64,000 bases of DNA from positions 19,529 through 83,528 of the forward strand of contig JABARP010000022.1 of the NCBI GenBank assembly GCA_019186825.1, written 5' to 3'. The notes beneath the pieces are model-generated. The model saw only the letters and a program-made list of their open reading frames with translations. It had not been told where the DNA came from and ran no database searches. This DNA is from Pyrinomonadaceae bacterium. Lineage in GTDB: Bacteria; Acidobacteriota; Blastocatellia; Pyrinomonadales; Pyrinomonadaceae. Position numbers and translations under genes: made by a program. Positions 18,608-27,052 of the stretch are shown piece by piece (within the stretch, counting starts at the first letter, position 1; each line of letters begins with the position of its first letter).

Positions 18608-19459
18608 ATGAAATACAAGATCTTAGCGATCGCAACGATCTTATTCGCGGCGGCAGTTTCGTCTGCGGCTCAGACCTACAACTCGAACTCTGGCGGCTGG
18701 AATACGGGCTACGGCACTGTGTACGGTTCATTCGGCCTCGCGATGGCGACGCAGAATATGTACAACACGGTGCAGATGAATATGCAGCGTTCGATCATGC
18801 GTCAGGCAATGATCAGAAAGTGGGGCAAGGCCGCGGTCGAAAAGGCGGAGCGGAATGCTGCGAACCGGTCGGGCCAGCGTTCCGGAAGTGTGTCAACTTC
18901 GTCGCCTGCATCAGCGGGACCGCTGGTCGAGGCTCCACGCGTACCGAAATATTACGGCAGGTTCACCGCAACTCCGGGCGTCGATACCGCGAGCGTCTTT
19001 GCAAATGCCTTGGGGGACAACGCACAGGAACGCGAACTCTATAAGAAGATCGTTGCCGAATCGATCACTCTGTTGAACGCCGAGGCTGCAAAGAAGGGTT
19101 GGAAGAACGACATCGCGGGTGCAATGACGATCTTCATCCTATCGAACAGCGTTATCTACAACAACACGGACGACCCTGGCGATGAGACGGCCAACGCACT
19201 ATATGACGCGGTTCAGGCATCGATCGACGACATTCCTGAGTTCGCCAAGCTACTGAACAAGGATAAGCAGGCCCTCTACAACACACTGCTCGCCCTGTCA
19301 GGCATTCCGCTGACATTCTATGCAGATGCACAACAGCGTAACGATCCCGAAGCGTTGGCGACAGCACGAAAGCTTGCGGGTGAAATGCTCAAAATGGTGT
19401 TTAAGACAGAACCGGAAAAACTTCGGCTGACGACGAACGGGTTTGGAGGCGGTCATTAA
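18608..19459 (+). CDS. Secreted protein of unknown function
   Basis: 283 residues from the ATG at 18608, which has GAGAGG about 8 nt upstream; the GTG at 18599 lies inside that ribosome site. Signal peptide with cleavage near SSAAQ, then a Tyr/Asn/Gly-rich stretch (TYNSNSGGWNTGYG) and a Met/Gln-rich helix, then a helical domain of about 170 residues (DTASVFANALGD, DDPGDETANALYDAV). I do not recognise the family. It is the third gene of the secreted operon, and a small hairpin follows the stop. Confidence 0.72.
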   Translation: MKYKILAIATILFAAAVSSAAQTYNSNSGGWNTGYGTVYGSFGLAMATQNMYNTVQMNMQRSIMRQAMIRKWGKAAVEKAERNAANRSGQRSGSVSTSSPASAGPLVEAPRVPKYYGRFTATPGVDTASVFANALGDNAQERELYKKIVAESITLLNAEAAKKGWKNDIAGAMTIFILSNSVIYNNTDDPGDETANALYDAVQASIDDIPEFAKLLNKDKQALYNTLLALSGIPLTFYADAQQRNDPEALATARKLAGEMLKMVFKTEPEKLRLTTNGFGGGH

Positions 19460-19461
19460 GA

Positions 19462-19477
19462 AACCGGAATGCCGGTT
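19462..19477. terminator. Short hairpin after the secreted operon
   Basis: AACCGG, AATG, CCGGTT: a perfect 6-bp stem with a 4-nt loop three bases after the stop. No T-tract follows, so termination here is only suggested. Confidence 0.35.
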
Positions 19478-19491
19478 CGGAGGTTAGAATT

Positions 19492-19659
19492 ATGAGGGCA
19501 AATATTGGTTTACTTTTTACACTTCTTTTTGTCTCCCTCGTTTCAGGGCAGACGGCCTGGGGGTTCGCACAAGCGGGCCGCCTTTTTTTTACGCGTTCAG
19601 CTCGGTGGAGAGTGAAAGCCTATGGTTCCAAAAGCGAAGGCGATAGCGATCCGTGCTAA
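19492..19659 (+). CDS. Possible 55-residue exported peptide or relic of a secreted gene
   Basis: An ATG at 19492 with GGAGG upstream opens a 55-codon frame whose first ~24 residues look like a good signal peptide (RANIGLLFTLLFVSLVSG, then QTAWG). The rest is Arg/Lys-rich and not protein-like. A GC-rich segment followed by eight T (about 19575-19590) lies inside the frame and could be a terminator. This may be the surviving front of a broken secreted gene rather than a functional peptide. The leader GGAGGTTAG also precedes the gene at 45243. Confidence 0.3.
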   Translation: MRANIGLLFTLLFVSLVSGQTAWGFAQAGRLFFTRSARWRVKAYGSKSEGDSDPC

Positions 19660-19766
19660 CCTTGGAAGCTGGCAACTTTTGATAATTTAGTTTGCGTGAG
19701 CCGATACGACGAGAAAATTCGCGTAATAGGGTGCAGAAGATCGCAATTGAGATTGGAATAGCAGAA

Positions 19767-21692
19767 ATGAAGCAAGCATTAATTATATTTGGTATCGCAT
19801 TGCTGTTGGCAACTGTCGGTTACGGACAAACCGGGACCTTGGCTCCGCCGCCGAGCCCGTTTATTTACCAGGGGAAATTAACCCTTGCGAACGGAGACCC
19901 GGCAACGGGCAACTTCGATATGATCGTGGAGATCTACACGACCGAGACGGGCGGCACGCCGATCGCGACACTCAACCTGACCGGCGTGTCGATGGCGAAT
20001 GGCATCTTTACGATACCGTTGACCGTCCCGGGCGATCTTTTCAGCTCGACGGCGACAACGTATCTCGATATGCAGGTAAGTCCTGCGGGTGCAAATAACT
20101 ACACACAGCTTTCGCCACGCCTTGCGATCGGCTCGACGCCGTATGCACAGGCTTTAACGTGTCTGAGCTGTATCAGCAACGCCCAGATCGTAACCGTTGA
20201 CGGGTCGAAAGTTACGGGGACGGTTGCAAACGCATCGAATGCCGCGACGGCAACAAGCGCGACCTCGGCATATTCGGTCACCGGGATCGTCGGCATCGCG
20301 AATGGCGGTACGGGCAGCAACGTAAAGAATTTCGTCGATCTGAGTACTGCGCAAAGCATCGCGGGCGATAAATCATTTACGGGCGTGCTCAGCGGCAACG
20401 GCTCCGGCCTCGTGAATGTGCCGGGGACTCTCAAATGGAACGTCGCCGCGAGCGGAAATGTGCAAACACAGTCGAATAACGGCTACGTCCTGATGAATGG
20501 AAGTGCCGTAACGGTTACGCTGCCTACGACGCCCGCCGTTGGCGATGTCGTTCGCGTGTTAGAAAAAGGTACAGGCGGCTTTACGCTCGCAATGAACTCC
20601 GGCCAGTCGATACTCGATTGGGCAACGTCCCACCAGGAGACGATCTGGACTCGTCAATATAATTTTGGCTCGTCGGGGAGTACGATCGCGTGGTCGGCGG
20701 TGGCATCTTCCGATGACGGAATGAAGATCGCTGCGGTCGAGTATCCCGGGGGTAGGCTCGTGGTTTCATCGGACGGCGGCCAGAGTTGGATGGATCCTAT
20801 GCCCGATGACACACGCAGCTACACGAGCGTCGCTTCATCGAGCGACGGCACAAAGCTGATCGCGGCTGTCGAGAATGGGTATTTGTACACCTCGGCCGAT
20901 TCAGGGGCGACCTGGACTCCAAGGTTTTCGGACTCGAACAAAAACTGGTATTCGGTTGCATCGTCGGCGGACGGAAACAAGCTCGTCGCCGCTGACACCA
21001 CCAACGTATACACATCGACAGATGGCGGAGTGATCTGGACTCCGCGAAGGTCTACCGGCGGACATATTGGGTATGTCGCTTCTTCGACGGATGGTACAAA
21101 GTTGATTTTCGCCGAGAATTTGGGACACGTTTACACGTCCACCGATTCAGGCGTGACATGGACGGACCGACTTAGCTCGTCTTTTAATCAATGGTCTTCG
21201 GTCGCTTCGAGCTCGGACGGCTCAAAGCTCATAGCTACGGAGAATCCGGGAAGAATTTGGATCTCGACCAACTCCGGCGTGACGTGGACGCCAAATACGG
21301 TTGGGCCGGCGGGGACGAACACGAAGTGGACGCGAGTATCTGTATCCTCTGACGGTTCGCGGATCGCGGCAACAGCCAATAACCCTTCCGGCCTTGTTGC
21401 GATCTCGTATGACGGTGGAACCAGCTGGACTCCGACCGGCGTCGGAACGTCATGGTCCGCGGTCGCAGTTGCGGGCAATGGAGGCAGGGTCGCCGCAGGG
21501 GCGTTCGACAGTAGCGCAAACAAACTTTACACCGGCCCGGTCACAACACAAACGATCGTCGATACGATCACAGGTGTTAAGGACTCCGCCGTCGAGCTTG
21601 TGTATGTCGGCTCGAACCAGTTCGTGATGGCAAGTTCGAACAATATGACGATCCCGCCGCATACGTATCGGACTTCGACGGTATCGCGATAG
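19767..21692 (+). CDS. Secreted beta-propeller with six Asp-box repeats and tail-fibre-like N-terminus
   Basis: 641 residues from the ATG at 19767 (signal peptide, cleavage near VGYGQ); the frame is open upstream but lacks protein character there. Residues ~30-300 resemble surface/fibre proteins (SPFIYQGKLT..NG, IANGGTGS, SFTGVLSGNGSGL). The second half is a repeat array with six Asp-boxes: SSDGGQSW, SADSGATW, STDGGVIW, STDSGVTW, STNSGVTW, SYDGGTSW. These alternate with VASSSDGTKLIA-type strands, which fits a BNR/sortilin-like propeller. The likely role is binding at or outside the cell surface. The next gene starts 16 bp downstream. Confidence 0.82.
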   Translation: MKQALIIFGIALLLATVGYGQTGTLAPPPSPFIYQGKLTLANGDPATGNFDMIVEIYTTETGGTPIATLNLTGVSMANGIFTIPLTVPGDLFSSTATTYLDMQVSPAGANNYTQLSPRLAIGSTPYAQALTCLSCISNAQIVTVDGSKVTGTVANASNAATATSATSAYSVTGIVGIANGGTGSNVKNFVDLSTAQSIAGDKSFTGVLSGNGSGLVNVPGTLKWNVAASGNVQTQSNNGYVLMNGSAVTVTLPTTPAVGDVVRVLEKGTGGFTLAMNSGQSILDWATSHQETIWTRQYNFGSSGSTIAWSAVASSDDGMKIAAVEYPGGRLVVSSDGGQSWMDPMPDDTRSYTSVASSSDGTKLIAAVENGYLYTSADSGATWTPRFSDSNKNWYSVASSADGNKLVAADTTNVYTSTDGGVIWTPRRSTGGHIGYVASSTDGTKLIFAENLGHVYTSTDSGVTWTDRLSSSFNQWSSVASSSDGSKLIATENPGRIWISTNSGVTWTPNTVGPAGTNTKWTRVSVSSDGSRIAATANNPSGLVAISYDGGTSWTPTGVGTSWSAVAVAGNGGRVAAGAFDSSANKLYTGPVTTQTIVDTITGVKDSAVELVYVGSNQFVMASSNNMTIPPHTYRTSTVSR

Positions 21693-21707
21693 ATGAAGGA
21701 GGGCAGA

Positions 21708-22244
21708 ATGATAAGAACTTTCGTAGCAACGCTCTCCGTTTCGGTCGCATTTGTGGCGTTTGCATTTGGTCAAACGCCGCAGACCGCAACGACCGGCACG
21801 CCTTACGTTCTTCAAAAACAGGTGATCGCGGCCGGCGGTGGAACAATGACCTCGCCGACCTATACGATGACCGGCACGATCACACAGCCCGTCGCGGGCA
21901 TCCAGGAATCGACCGCGACGGACACCGCGTATGTCGGGTTCTGGATCCCGGAGATGCTCTCGCCGACGGCTGCATCAGCTTCCATTGGCGGCAGAGTGGT
22001 CACGAACGACGGACGCGGGATCCCCTATTCGCAGCTAACGCTTACAGATATGTTCGGGCTGAGCCGCACTGCAATTACGGGACAACTGGGCTACTTTCGA
22101 TTTGAGGGGCTCGAATCGGGACAAGCGTACATCCTTTCCGTTTCGGCAAAACAATATAGCTTCGCTCAACCGTCTATCGTCGTAAATCTCGGCGAAGATG
22201 TAACCGAGCTGAAGTTCACGGCACTGCCAACGTCCGGGCAATAG
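21708..22244 (+). CDS. Exported protein with carboxypeptidase-regulatory-like domain
   Basis: 178 residues from the ATG at 21708, which has AAGGAGGG directly upstream; the ATG at 21693 overlaps that ribosome site. Signal peptide, a short Thr-rich domain (GGTMTSPTYTMTGTI.QPVAG), then a carboxypeptidase D regulatory-like beta-sandwich (GGRVVTNDGRGIPYS, GYFRFEGLESGQ.Y.LSVSAK) at about 95-178. Such domains are adhesion or linker modules. It directly follows the Asp-box propeller gene, so the two are probably a secreted pair. Confidence 0.82.
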   Translation: MIRTFVATLSVSVAFVAFAFGQTPQTATTGTPYVLQKQVIAAGGGTMTSPTYTMTGTITQPVAGIQESTATDTAYVGFWIPEMLSPTAASASIGGRVVTNDGRGIPYSQLTLTDMFGLSRTAITGQLGYFRFEGLESGQAYILSVSAKQYSFAQPSIVVNLGEDVTELKFTALPTSGQ

Positions 22245-22318
22245 GTTGATCCGAGTTGGCATTTTGCGCCGATGACCTTGCCCTAAAGCTTGTTATTTTG
22301 TGAGTATTTAGGTTAATA

Positions 22319-22346
22319 TTGACAAATAGGTAAGGATTCGTATATT
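22319..22346 (+). promoter_or_regulatory. Sigma70 promoter of erpA/iscA
   Basis: TTGACA (22319-22324), 16 bp, TATATT (22341-22346): the closest match to the sigma70 consensus seen in the window. The start codon at 22386 is ~35 nt after the expected transcription start. GGAG at 22369-22372 is a slightly distant ribosome site. Confidence 0.7.
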
Positions 22347-22385
22347 TACGGATCGAATCTACTAAATAGGAGATATCATTTAATA

Positions 22386-22742
22386 ATGTCAGCAGTTGCA
22401 GCACCGAGCCTTGAGCTGAACGTAACAGAGACGGCGGCCGATGAGATCAAGAAATTTATCGCGGCCGAAGAAGATCTGCCGGAAACCGCAGGACTTCGCG
22501 TGCGGGTCGTCCCGGGCGGATGCTCCGGTTTTCAGTACAGTTTGAACGTCGAGGAAGAATCGCGTTCGGGTGATCTCTTGGTTGATGCACACGGCATCAA
22601 GTTCTTTGTCGATATGTTTTCGGCACAATACCTGAACGGCATCACGATCGACTACACGACGAATATGATGGGCTCCGGCTTTACGTTCGAGAACCCGAAT
22701 GCAACCGGCGGCTGCGGCTGCGGAACGTCGTTCTCGGCATAA
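22386..22742 (+). CDS. erpA: A-type Fe-S cluster carrier (ErpA/IscA family)
   Basis: 118 residues with the three invariant cluster-binding Cys: Cys46 in GGCSGFQY and Cys110 and Cys112 in GGCGCG. A-type carriers deliver [2Fe-2S] or [4Fe-4S] clusters to apo-enzymes. It stands alone between its own promoter and a strong terminator, without iscS/iscU neighbours. The symbol could equally be iscA or sufA; the sequence alone does not decide. It fits with the Fe-S-dependent UDG, YgfZ and Mrp genes elsewhere in the window. Confidence 0.92.
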   Translation: MSAVAAPSLELNVTETAADEIKKFIAAEEDLPETAGLRVRVVPGGCSGFQYSLNVEEESRSGDLLVDAHGIKFFVDMFSAQYLNGITIDYTTNMMGSGFTFENPNATGGCGCGTSFSA

Positions 22743-22771
22743 ACAACGTCCACAAGCTTTTTCGCTTAAGG

Positions 22772-22796
22772 GCTGTCTGAAAGGGCAGCCTTTTTC
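22772..22796 (+). terminator. Rho-independent terminator of erpA
   Basis: GGCTGTC (22772-22778) pairs with GGCAGCC (22785-22791), one T-G pair included, around a 6-nt loop, followed by five T. Confidence 0.85.
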
Positions 22797-23025
22797 CGTG
22801 GAATCGGCGTCCGATTCGGAATATCTTTTCTCATCCGAGACAACTGAAGGTTAGGCAAAAGGCGCATTCGTGAAGTGGAGTTGGCGGCGGTGTCCTGCGC
22901 TCGCCCGCGCAAAAACGTGTTTTTCCGGCTTGCCAACGCCCTTTTCGATGGGCCATAATAGTTCCTGCGGCCGATATCCAGCTTTCCACGATAATTTAGA
23001 CCGGCCGAAAAATAACAGAAAGTCT

Positions 23026-23094
23026 TGGGAAAAGGTACTGCTTTAGCGGTTTCCTTTTATTAGGTGAGTTAGTTCTTACCTTCCCCGTTTCCCA
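23026..23094 (+). promoter_or_regulatory. Structured 5' leader of the NlpC/P60 gene (candidate cis-regulatory RNA)
   Basis: The 22797-23138 gap holds no gene. Its last ~110 nt can fold: TGGGAAA (23026-23032) pairs with TTTCCCA (23088-23094), enclosing hairpin AGGTGAG (23062-23068)/CTTACCT (23075-23081). The same GGAAA can instead pair with TTTCC at 23050-23054, so two exclusive folds are possible. It does not match a riboswitch class I can name; I looked for the c-di-AMP (ydaO) pattern often found before such genes and did not see it. Confidence 0.35.
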
Positions 23095-23138
23095 CAGACT
23101 TCTGATAAAAAAGCAAAAATCGAGAGGAAAAACCGTAG

Positions 23139-23837
23139 ATGAATTTTAAGAAGTTATTCTTGCTATCGGTATGCGCGGCTGTTGCCGTGGGCATTTCGAC
23201 AGCATCGACCGCAGCACAAGACAGAGACCGCGTCGTCAAACCGACATCAAGTCAACCGACGAACCTTCCGCCCTCTGGCCCTTCTGCAGCACCTGTCCAA
23301 AGAACGACTTCTTCACGTCCTACGCTCTCAAACCCGATAATCGTCGTAAAACCGCAGCCCGCCGCACCGCTTGTAAAGAAGACGGCATCTTCGCGTGCAG
23401 TAAATAACTACACGTCGGCTCTCGTTGCCGGCCGCACAGCATACAGCGCAAGCGTGAGCGACATGATCTATCAGGGAATCATGGCTCGCTGGGGCATTCC
23501 GTATCGTTACGGCTCGACCGGCCCGAACACATATGATTGCTCGGGGTTTGTCTGGAGCGTTTTCAACGACGCTGGCATCAATTTCACACGCGTAAGCGCA
23601 CGTTCGCTTTGGGCACAATCGGAACCGGTTTATGGCGACGACCGCTTCAAGTTCGGCACGCTCGTCTTCCTGAACGGCCTTGGCCATATGGGAATCGTCG
23701 CGGATGAGAACGGTTTTTTCCACGCTTCGTCGAGCAAGGGCATAACGTACTCGCCGTTCAAAGGCTATTGGGAGAATCGCATCGTCGGGTTCCGACGTCT
23801 GCCGGTCGAAGCAACGTCTACTGCGGACATCCACTAA
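23139..23837 (+). CDS. Secreted NlpC/P60 (C40) peptidoglycan endopeptidase
   Basis: 232 residues. Signal peptide (cleavage near STAAQ), a Pro/Ser/Thr-rich linker to about residue 90, then the NlpC/P60 domain with nucleophile Cys134 in YDCSGFVW, His183 in GHMGIV and a third polar residue at His195. C40 enzymes cut the D-Glu-diaminopimelate bond of stem peptides and act in wall turnover. No LysM or SH3 domain is present. GAGAGGAAAA precedes the ATG. A strong terminator follows the stop. Confidence 0.93.
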   Translation: MNFKKLFLLSVCAAVAVGISTASTAAQDRDRVVKPTSSQPTNLPPSGPSAAPVQRTTSSRPTLSNPIIVVKPQPAAPLVKKTASSRAVNNYTSALVAGRTAYSASVSDMIYQGIMARWGIPYRYGSTGPNTYDCSGFVWSVFNDAGINFTRVSARSLWAQSEPVYGDDRFKFGTLVFLNGLGHMGIVADENGFFHASSSKGITYSPFKGYWENRIVGFRRLPVEATSTADIH

Positions 23838-23855
23838 GCATTTAGAGATCTCAAC

Positions 23856-23893
23856 AAAAAGCCTGCCGCACGAAAGTGCCGCAGGCTTTTTTA
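23856..23893. terminator. Bidirectional terminator between the NlpC/P60 gene and the Sm-like gene
   Basis: AAAAAGCCTGC and GCAGGCTTTTTT flank an inner GCAC-GAAA-GTGC hairpin, giving a long stem with A and T tracts on either side. It can serve both convergent units. Confidence 0.9.
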
Positions 23894-23913
23894 CTTTTTC
23901 GATGTCCGACCGT

Positions 23914-24123
23914 CTAGCCGATGAACCCGGGTCGGATTGACGGATCCTTTACCTCGTAGATCGCCGCGATCTTGTCGATCGACACATAGGCGACGCGTTC
24001 GTCCTCATCGCGCAGGAATACAACACCGCCCTCAACATTGACAATGTCGCCGCGGAAATTCACATTTGTCTGGCATGCAACATCAACCTTTTTTCCCATC
24101 AACTGCTTGAGTAACTCTTCCAT
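23914..24123 (-). CDS. Small Sm/SH3-like protein of unknown function
   Basis: 69 residues with the outline of a five-stranded small barrel: LMGKKVDVAC, FRGDIVNVEGGVVFLRDEDERVAYVSIDKIAAIYEV. The G.I..VEGG..FL.D / ..V.I..I..I pattern resembles Sm/Hfq-like and other small RNA- or protein-binding barrels. I cannot assign a function. It is the last gene of a minus-strand run, 22 bp after biotin carboxylase, and ends at the shared terminator. Confidence 0.7.
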   Translation of the reverse strand: MEELLKQLMGKKVDVACQTNVNFRGDIVNVEGGVVFLRDEDERVAYVSIDKIAAIYEVKDPSIRPGFIG

Positions 24124-24145
24124 TTCTGTCCTGTATCAAAGCTCC

Positions 24146-25654
24146 TTAAATTCCCTTTACCGAAGCCGCACGCCCGGCCGAAACCCAACGGCTCATCTGA
24201 CGATCGCTATTGCCGGCAGATGCCGCTGCATTCCTCTTTTGCATGGCCAACGCTACGGCGATGATCGCGGCGTCTTTCGTTTCCCGGTCAGGCTCGACGG
24301 TCTTTCGCCGTTCCATAAATCCGTTTATAAAACCTGTATCAAGGTCGCCGCGAATGAAGACCTCGTCGTCCATCACTTCGCGAAAGAACGGCAGCGTCGT
24401 CTTGATGCCGTCAACTTGATACTCGAGAAGCGCTCGTCGCATTCGGTCGATCGCCTCGGCACGATCGCGGCCATAGACCGCGAACTTCGAGATCATCGGG
24501 TCGTAGTAGATCGAAACTTCCGCACCCTCGTAAATGCCACCGTCATCGCGGACGCCCGGGCCTTGCGGCAATCGAAGCCGCGTGATCTTGCCCGGCGAAG
24601 GCAAAAAACCGGCGTCGGCGTCTTCCGCATAGACACGGCATTCGATCGCGTGCCCGCGAAGTACGATGTCGTCCTGCGTGAACGAAAGTTCACGTCCCGC
24701 GGCGACATAGATCTGTTCGCGAACAAGGTCGATGCCGGTAACGAGTTCCGTAACGGGATGTTCGACCTGCAGGCGCGTGTTCATCTCGAGAAAGTAGAAC
24801 GAGCGGTCGAGATCCGAGACGAGAAATTCGACGGTTCCCGCACCTTCGTAATTTACGGCCTTTGCGACCTTCACGGCACATTCGCCCATCGCCTGTCTGA
24901 GTTCGGCAGAATCGATCGGCGACGGAGCCTCTTCAATGACCTTTTGATGCCGACGCTGAATGGAACATTCGCGTTCGCCGAGATGCACGTGATTGCCGTG
25001 TGTGTCCGAAAATATCTGGATCTCGATATGCCGCGGACGCACGATCGCTTTCTCGATATAGACCGAATCGTCACCAAAGCTTGCGGCGGCCTCGCCCTGT
25101 GCGGTCTCAAGCGCGCTCTGCAGTTCGCTCTCTTCGGCAACAAGCCGCATTCCCTTGCCTCCTCCGCCGGCGGAAGCCTTGAGCATCACCGGATAACCGA
25201 ATGATGCCGCAGTTCGGCGAGCATCTTCGTAAGACCTTAGAGGCTCTGTCGTCCCCGGCACGACCGGAACGCCGGCTTCGATCGCGATCTTTCGCGCGGA
25301 GATCTTGCCGCCCATTCCTTCCATCGCTTCGAGCGGCGGTCCGATGAACTTGATTCCCAACGCGGTGACCTCGCGGACAAACTCCGCATTCTCCGATAGA
25401 AATCCGTAGCCGGGATGCACCGCATCGACGCCGCTTGTTCGTGCGACGTCAAGGATCTTGTCGTGTCGAAGATAGCTCTCAGAGGATGGAGGCGGTCCGA
25501 TGTGATACGCCTCATCCGCCATGCGGACGTGAAGCGCAGCCCGATCCGCATCGGAATAGACGGCGACCGTTTTGATGCCAAGTTCACGGCACGCACGGAT
25601 AACGCGGCAAGCGATCTCTCCTCGATTTGCGATCAGAATTTTCTTGAACATCAT
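24146..25654 (-). CDS. accC: Biotin carboxylase (acetyl-/acyl-CoA carboxylase subunit)
   Basis: 502 residues, slightly longer than AccC (~450) because of a ~50-residue tail after [17 protein letters not shown]. It shows IANRGEIA at the N-terminus, ATP-grasp loop [25 protein letters not shown] and catalytic [13 protein letters not shown]. It carboxylates biotin on a carrier protein with ATP and bicarbonate. No accB or carboxyltransferase is adjacent, and the tail suggests an acyl-CoA (propionyl-type) carboxylase subunit as an alternative to fatty-acid AccC. Its ATG overlaps the stop of the preceding gene by 4 bp (ATGA), which suggests translational coupling. Confidence 0.93.
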   Translation of the reverse strand: MMFKKILIANRGEIACRVIRACRELGIKTVAVYSDADRAALHVRMADEAYHIGPPPSSESYLRHDKILDVARTSGVDAVHPGYGFLSENAEFVREVTALGIKFIGPPLEAMEGMGGKISARKIAIEAGVPVVPGTTEPLRSYEDARRTAASFGYPVMLKASAGGGGKGMRLVAEESELQSALETAQGEAAASFGDDSVYIEKAIVRPRHIEIQIFSDTHGNHVHLGERECSIQRRHQKVIEEAPSPIDSAELRQAMGECAVKVAKAVNYEGAGTVEFLVSDLDRSFYFLEMNTRLQVEHPVTELVTGIDLVREQIYVAAGRELSFTQDDIVLRGHAIECRVYAEDADAGFLPSPGKITRLRLPQGPGVRDDGGIYEGAEVSIYYDPMISKFAVYGRDRAEAIDRMRRALLEYQVDGIKTTLPFFREVMDDEVFIRGDLDTGFINGFMERRKTVEPDRETKDAAIIAVALAMQKRNAAASAGNSDRQMSRWVSAGRAASVKGI

Positions 25655-25935
25655 TCGATTATGGAGTTGACCTGATTCTTCGGATCGTATCGGATCGCAA
25701 CGCTCGATCCAGGCGCATAGGAAATTCCTGCGTTCTTTTGAGCTTCGGTCAAAACCTCTGCCGACTCGAATTCGACGCCATTCAATGTGTAATGATACAC
25801 GGCCACGATGTCCGAATTCTCACCTTTTTTGAGCTCGATGATGACGCCGTCCGTTATCCGGCCGATCGCGAGCAGGCGTTCGCGACGGGAGTCCACAGGT
25901 TTTTGAGCCTTAAAAAGTCTGTCAAAAATGCCCAT
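25651..25935 (-). CDS. Small DUF3592-like protein
   Basis: 94 residues, no signal peptide. The core ([11 protein letters not shown]..., [27 protein letters not shown]) looks like the soluble beta domain of DUF3592-type proteins, without their membrane segments. Function unknown. It lies 15 bp after a membrane-protein gene and overlaps accC by four bases. Confidence 0.7.
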   Translation of the reverse strand: MGIFDRLFKAQKPVDSRRERLLAIGRITDGVIIELKKGENSDIVAVYHYTLNGVEFESAEVLTEAQKNAGISYAPGSSVAIRYDPKNQVNSIIE

Positions 25936-25950
25936 CGCTTCCCTTCTATC

Positions 25951-26379
25951 CTAATCTACAACGAGCGGCGGTTTACCCCAGCGTGCACGCAGAGCGTTCG
26001 CCGCTGCAAGAACATTCGGACGCTTGATGATACGCGCTTCTAGCGGGCGTTTTCCCGGAATGTCGAGCATTATCAAACCAAGCAAAATGGTCAAAATTCC
26101 CTGTCCCGGAACTCCGGGCAGCGAGAGCAAAATGCCCAGAAAGATCAGGAACACGCCAAGGATATTCTTCAGTATTACCGCACCCCAGCGAACGAGCCAA
26201 GGGCTGTCCGGCAGAAAATCACGTTCGTAGTGCGAACTGAAATAATGTTCCGGGATCTTGACCAGAACGAAGGCGATCGCACCGAGGCTGAACGTGAATG
26301 TCACCGCGAACAGGATAATGCTGATCGCGATACTTTCCCATGTCAAACCGTGCCATTTTTCAGTGAACCAATCGATCAT
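25951..26379 (-). CDS. Small integral membrane protein (PGPGW-like)
   Basis: 142 residues with two or three hydrophobic segments: about 20-45, then 85-115 containing SLPGVPGQGILTILLGLIML. The Pro/Gly turn resembles PGPGW-family membrane proteins. The C-terminus is basic and soluble (KRPNVLAAANALRARWGKPP). Function unknown. It follows the CDP-alcohol phosphatidyltransferase with no gap, so a lipid-related role is possible but not shown. Confidence 0.72.
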   Translation of the reverse strand: MIDWFTEKWHGLTWESIAISIILFAVTFTFSLGAIAFVLVKIPEHYFSSHYERDFLPDSPWLVRWGAVILKNILGVFLIFLGILLSLPGVPGQGILTILLGLIMLDIPGKRPLEARIIKRPNVLAAANALRARWGKPPLVVD

Positions 26380-27009
26380 TTATGAGTCCAGCCGGCGAAA
26401 CTCCTTCCAAACGAAATACATTCTATGCACGAGCGTCCAGACAGAACCGACCGCAAGGATCCAAAGCACGGGCGGCATACGGTTGGCAAAATAACTCGTC
26501 GAATTCCAGTCCCACGTCGAGAGAGCTCCGATCACGAGAAGCACGACACGCTCAGGCCTCTGCAGAAAGCCGACATTCGCCTTCACGCCCAAGCCTTCGC
26601 TGCGTGCCGTCGTGTAACTGACCATTACGGATGCCATCATTCCGACGCCGGCGAGAAATACGTTAAGTAGAGAATGCTGCGGCGAATTGCCCGCGTAGAA
26701 CATTATGATGCCCATAAAGGCAGCCATATCCGACAGTCGGTCGAGCGAAGAATCCAGGAACGAGCCGAACTTCGTAACGCGGCCCGAATTGCGGGCAACA
26801 TTCCCGTCGAGCATATCGAAGAGGTTTGCGACGATGAGAACGATGCCGGCCCAAAAGAATTGGCCAAGCCCGAATAGCACGCCGCAGCCGATGTTGATCG
26901 TTACGCCGAGCGTCGTTAGATAGTTCGGGTTGATGCCGCTCGCTGAAAGAGCGCGGACCATCGCGCCGATGATCCTTTTTGCTCCGCGGCCTATATTCGA
27001 GCCCAGCAT
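26380..27009 (-). CDS. CDP-alcohol phosphatidyltransferase (PgsA/PIS type)
   Basis: 209 residues, four to six membrane helices. The family motif D-G-x2-A-R-x8-G-x3-D-x3-D is complete (DMLDGNVAR, then GSFLDSSLDR near residues 68-92). The enzyme joins a CDP-diacylglycerol-derived phosphatidyl group to an alcohol such as glycerol 3-phosphate or inositol phosphate in the inner membrane. The substrate cannot be read from the sequence. Its stop is directly followed by the start of the next membrane protein. Confidence 0.92.
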   Translation of the reverse strand: MLGSNIGRGAKRIIGAMVRALSASGINPNYLTTLGVTINIGCGVLFGLGQFFWAGIVLIVANLFDMLDGNVARNSGRVTKFGSFLDSSLDRLSDMAAFMGIIMFYAGNSPQHSLLNVFLAGVGMMASVMVSYTTARSEGLGVKANVGFLQRPERVVLLVIGALSTWDWNSTSYFANRMPPVLWILAVGSVWTLVHRMYFVWKEFRRLDS

Positions 27010-27052
27010 CTATTTTCGATCCTCATTTCGTCCGGCCGCTTCGCACGGAAGT

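Noticed and set aside
24038..25204. 388-codon frame opposite accC
   Set aside because: Antisense shadow of a gene with full catalytic motifs.
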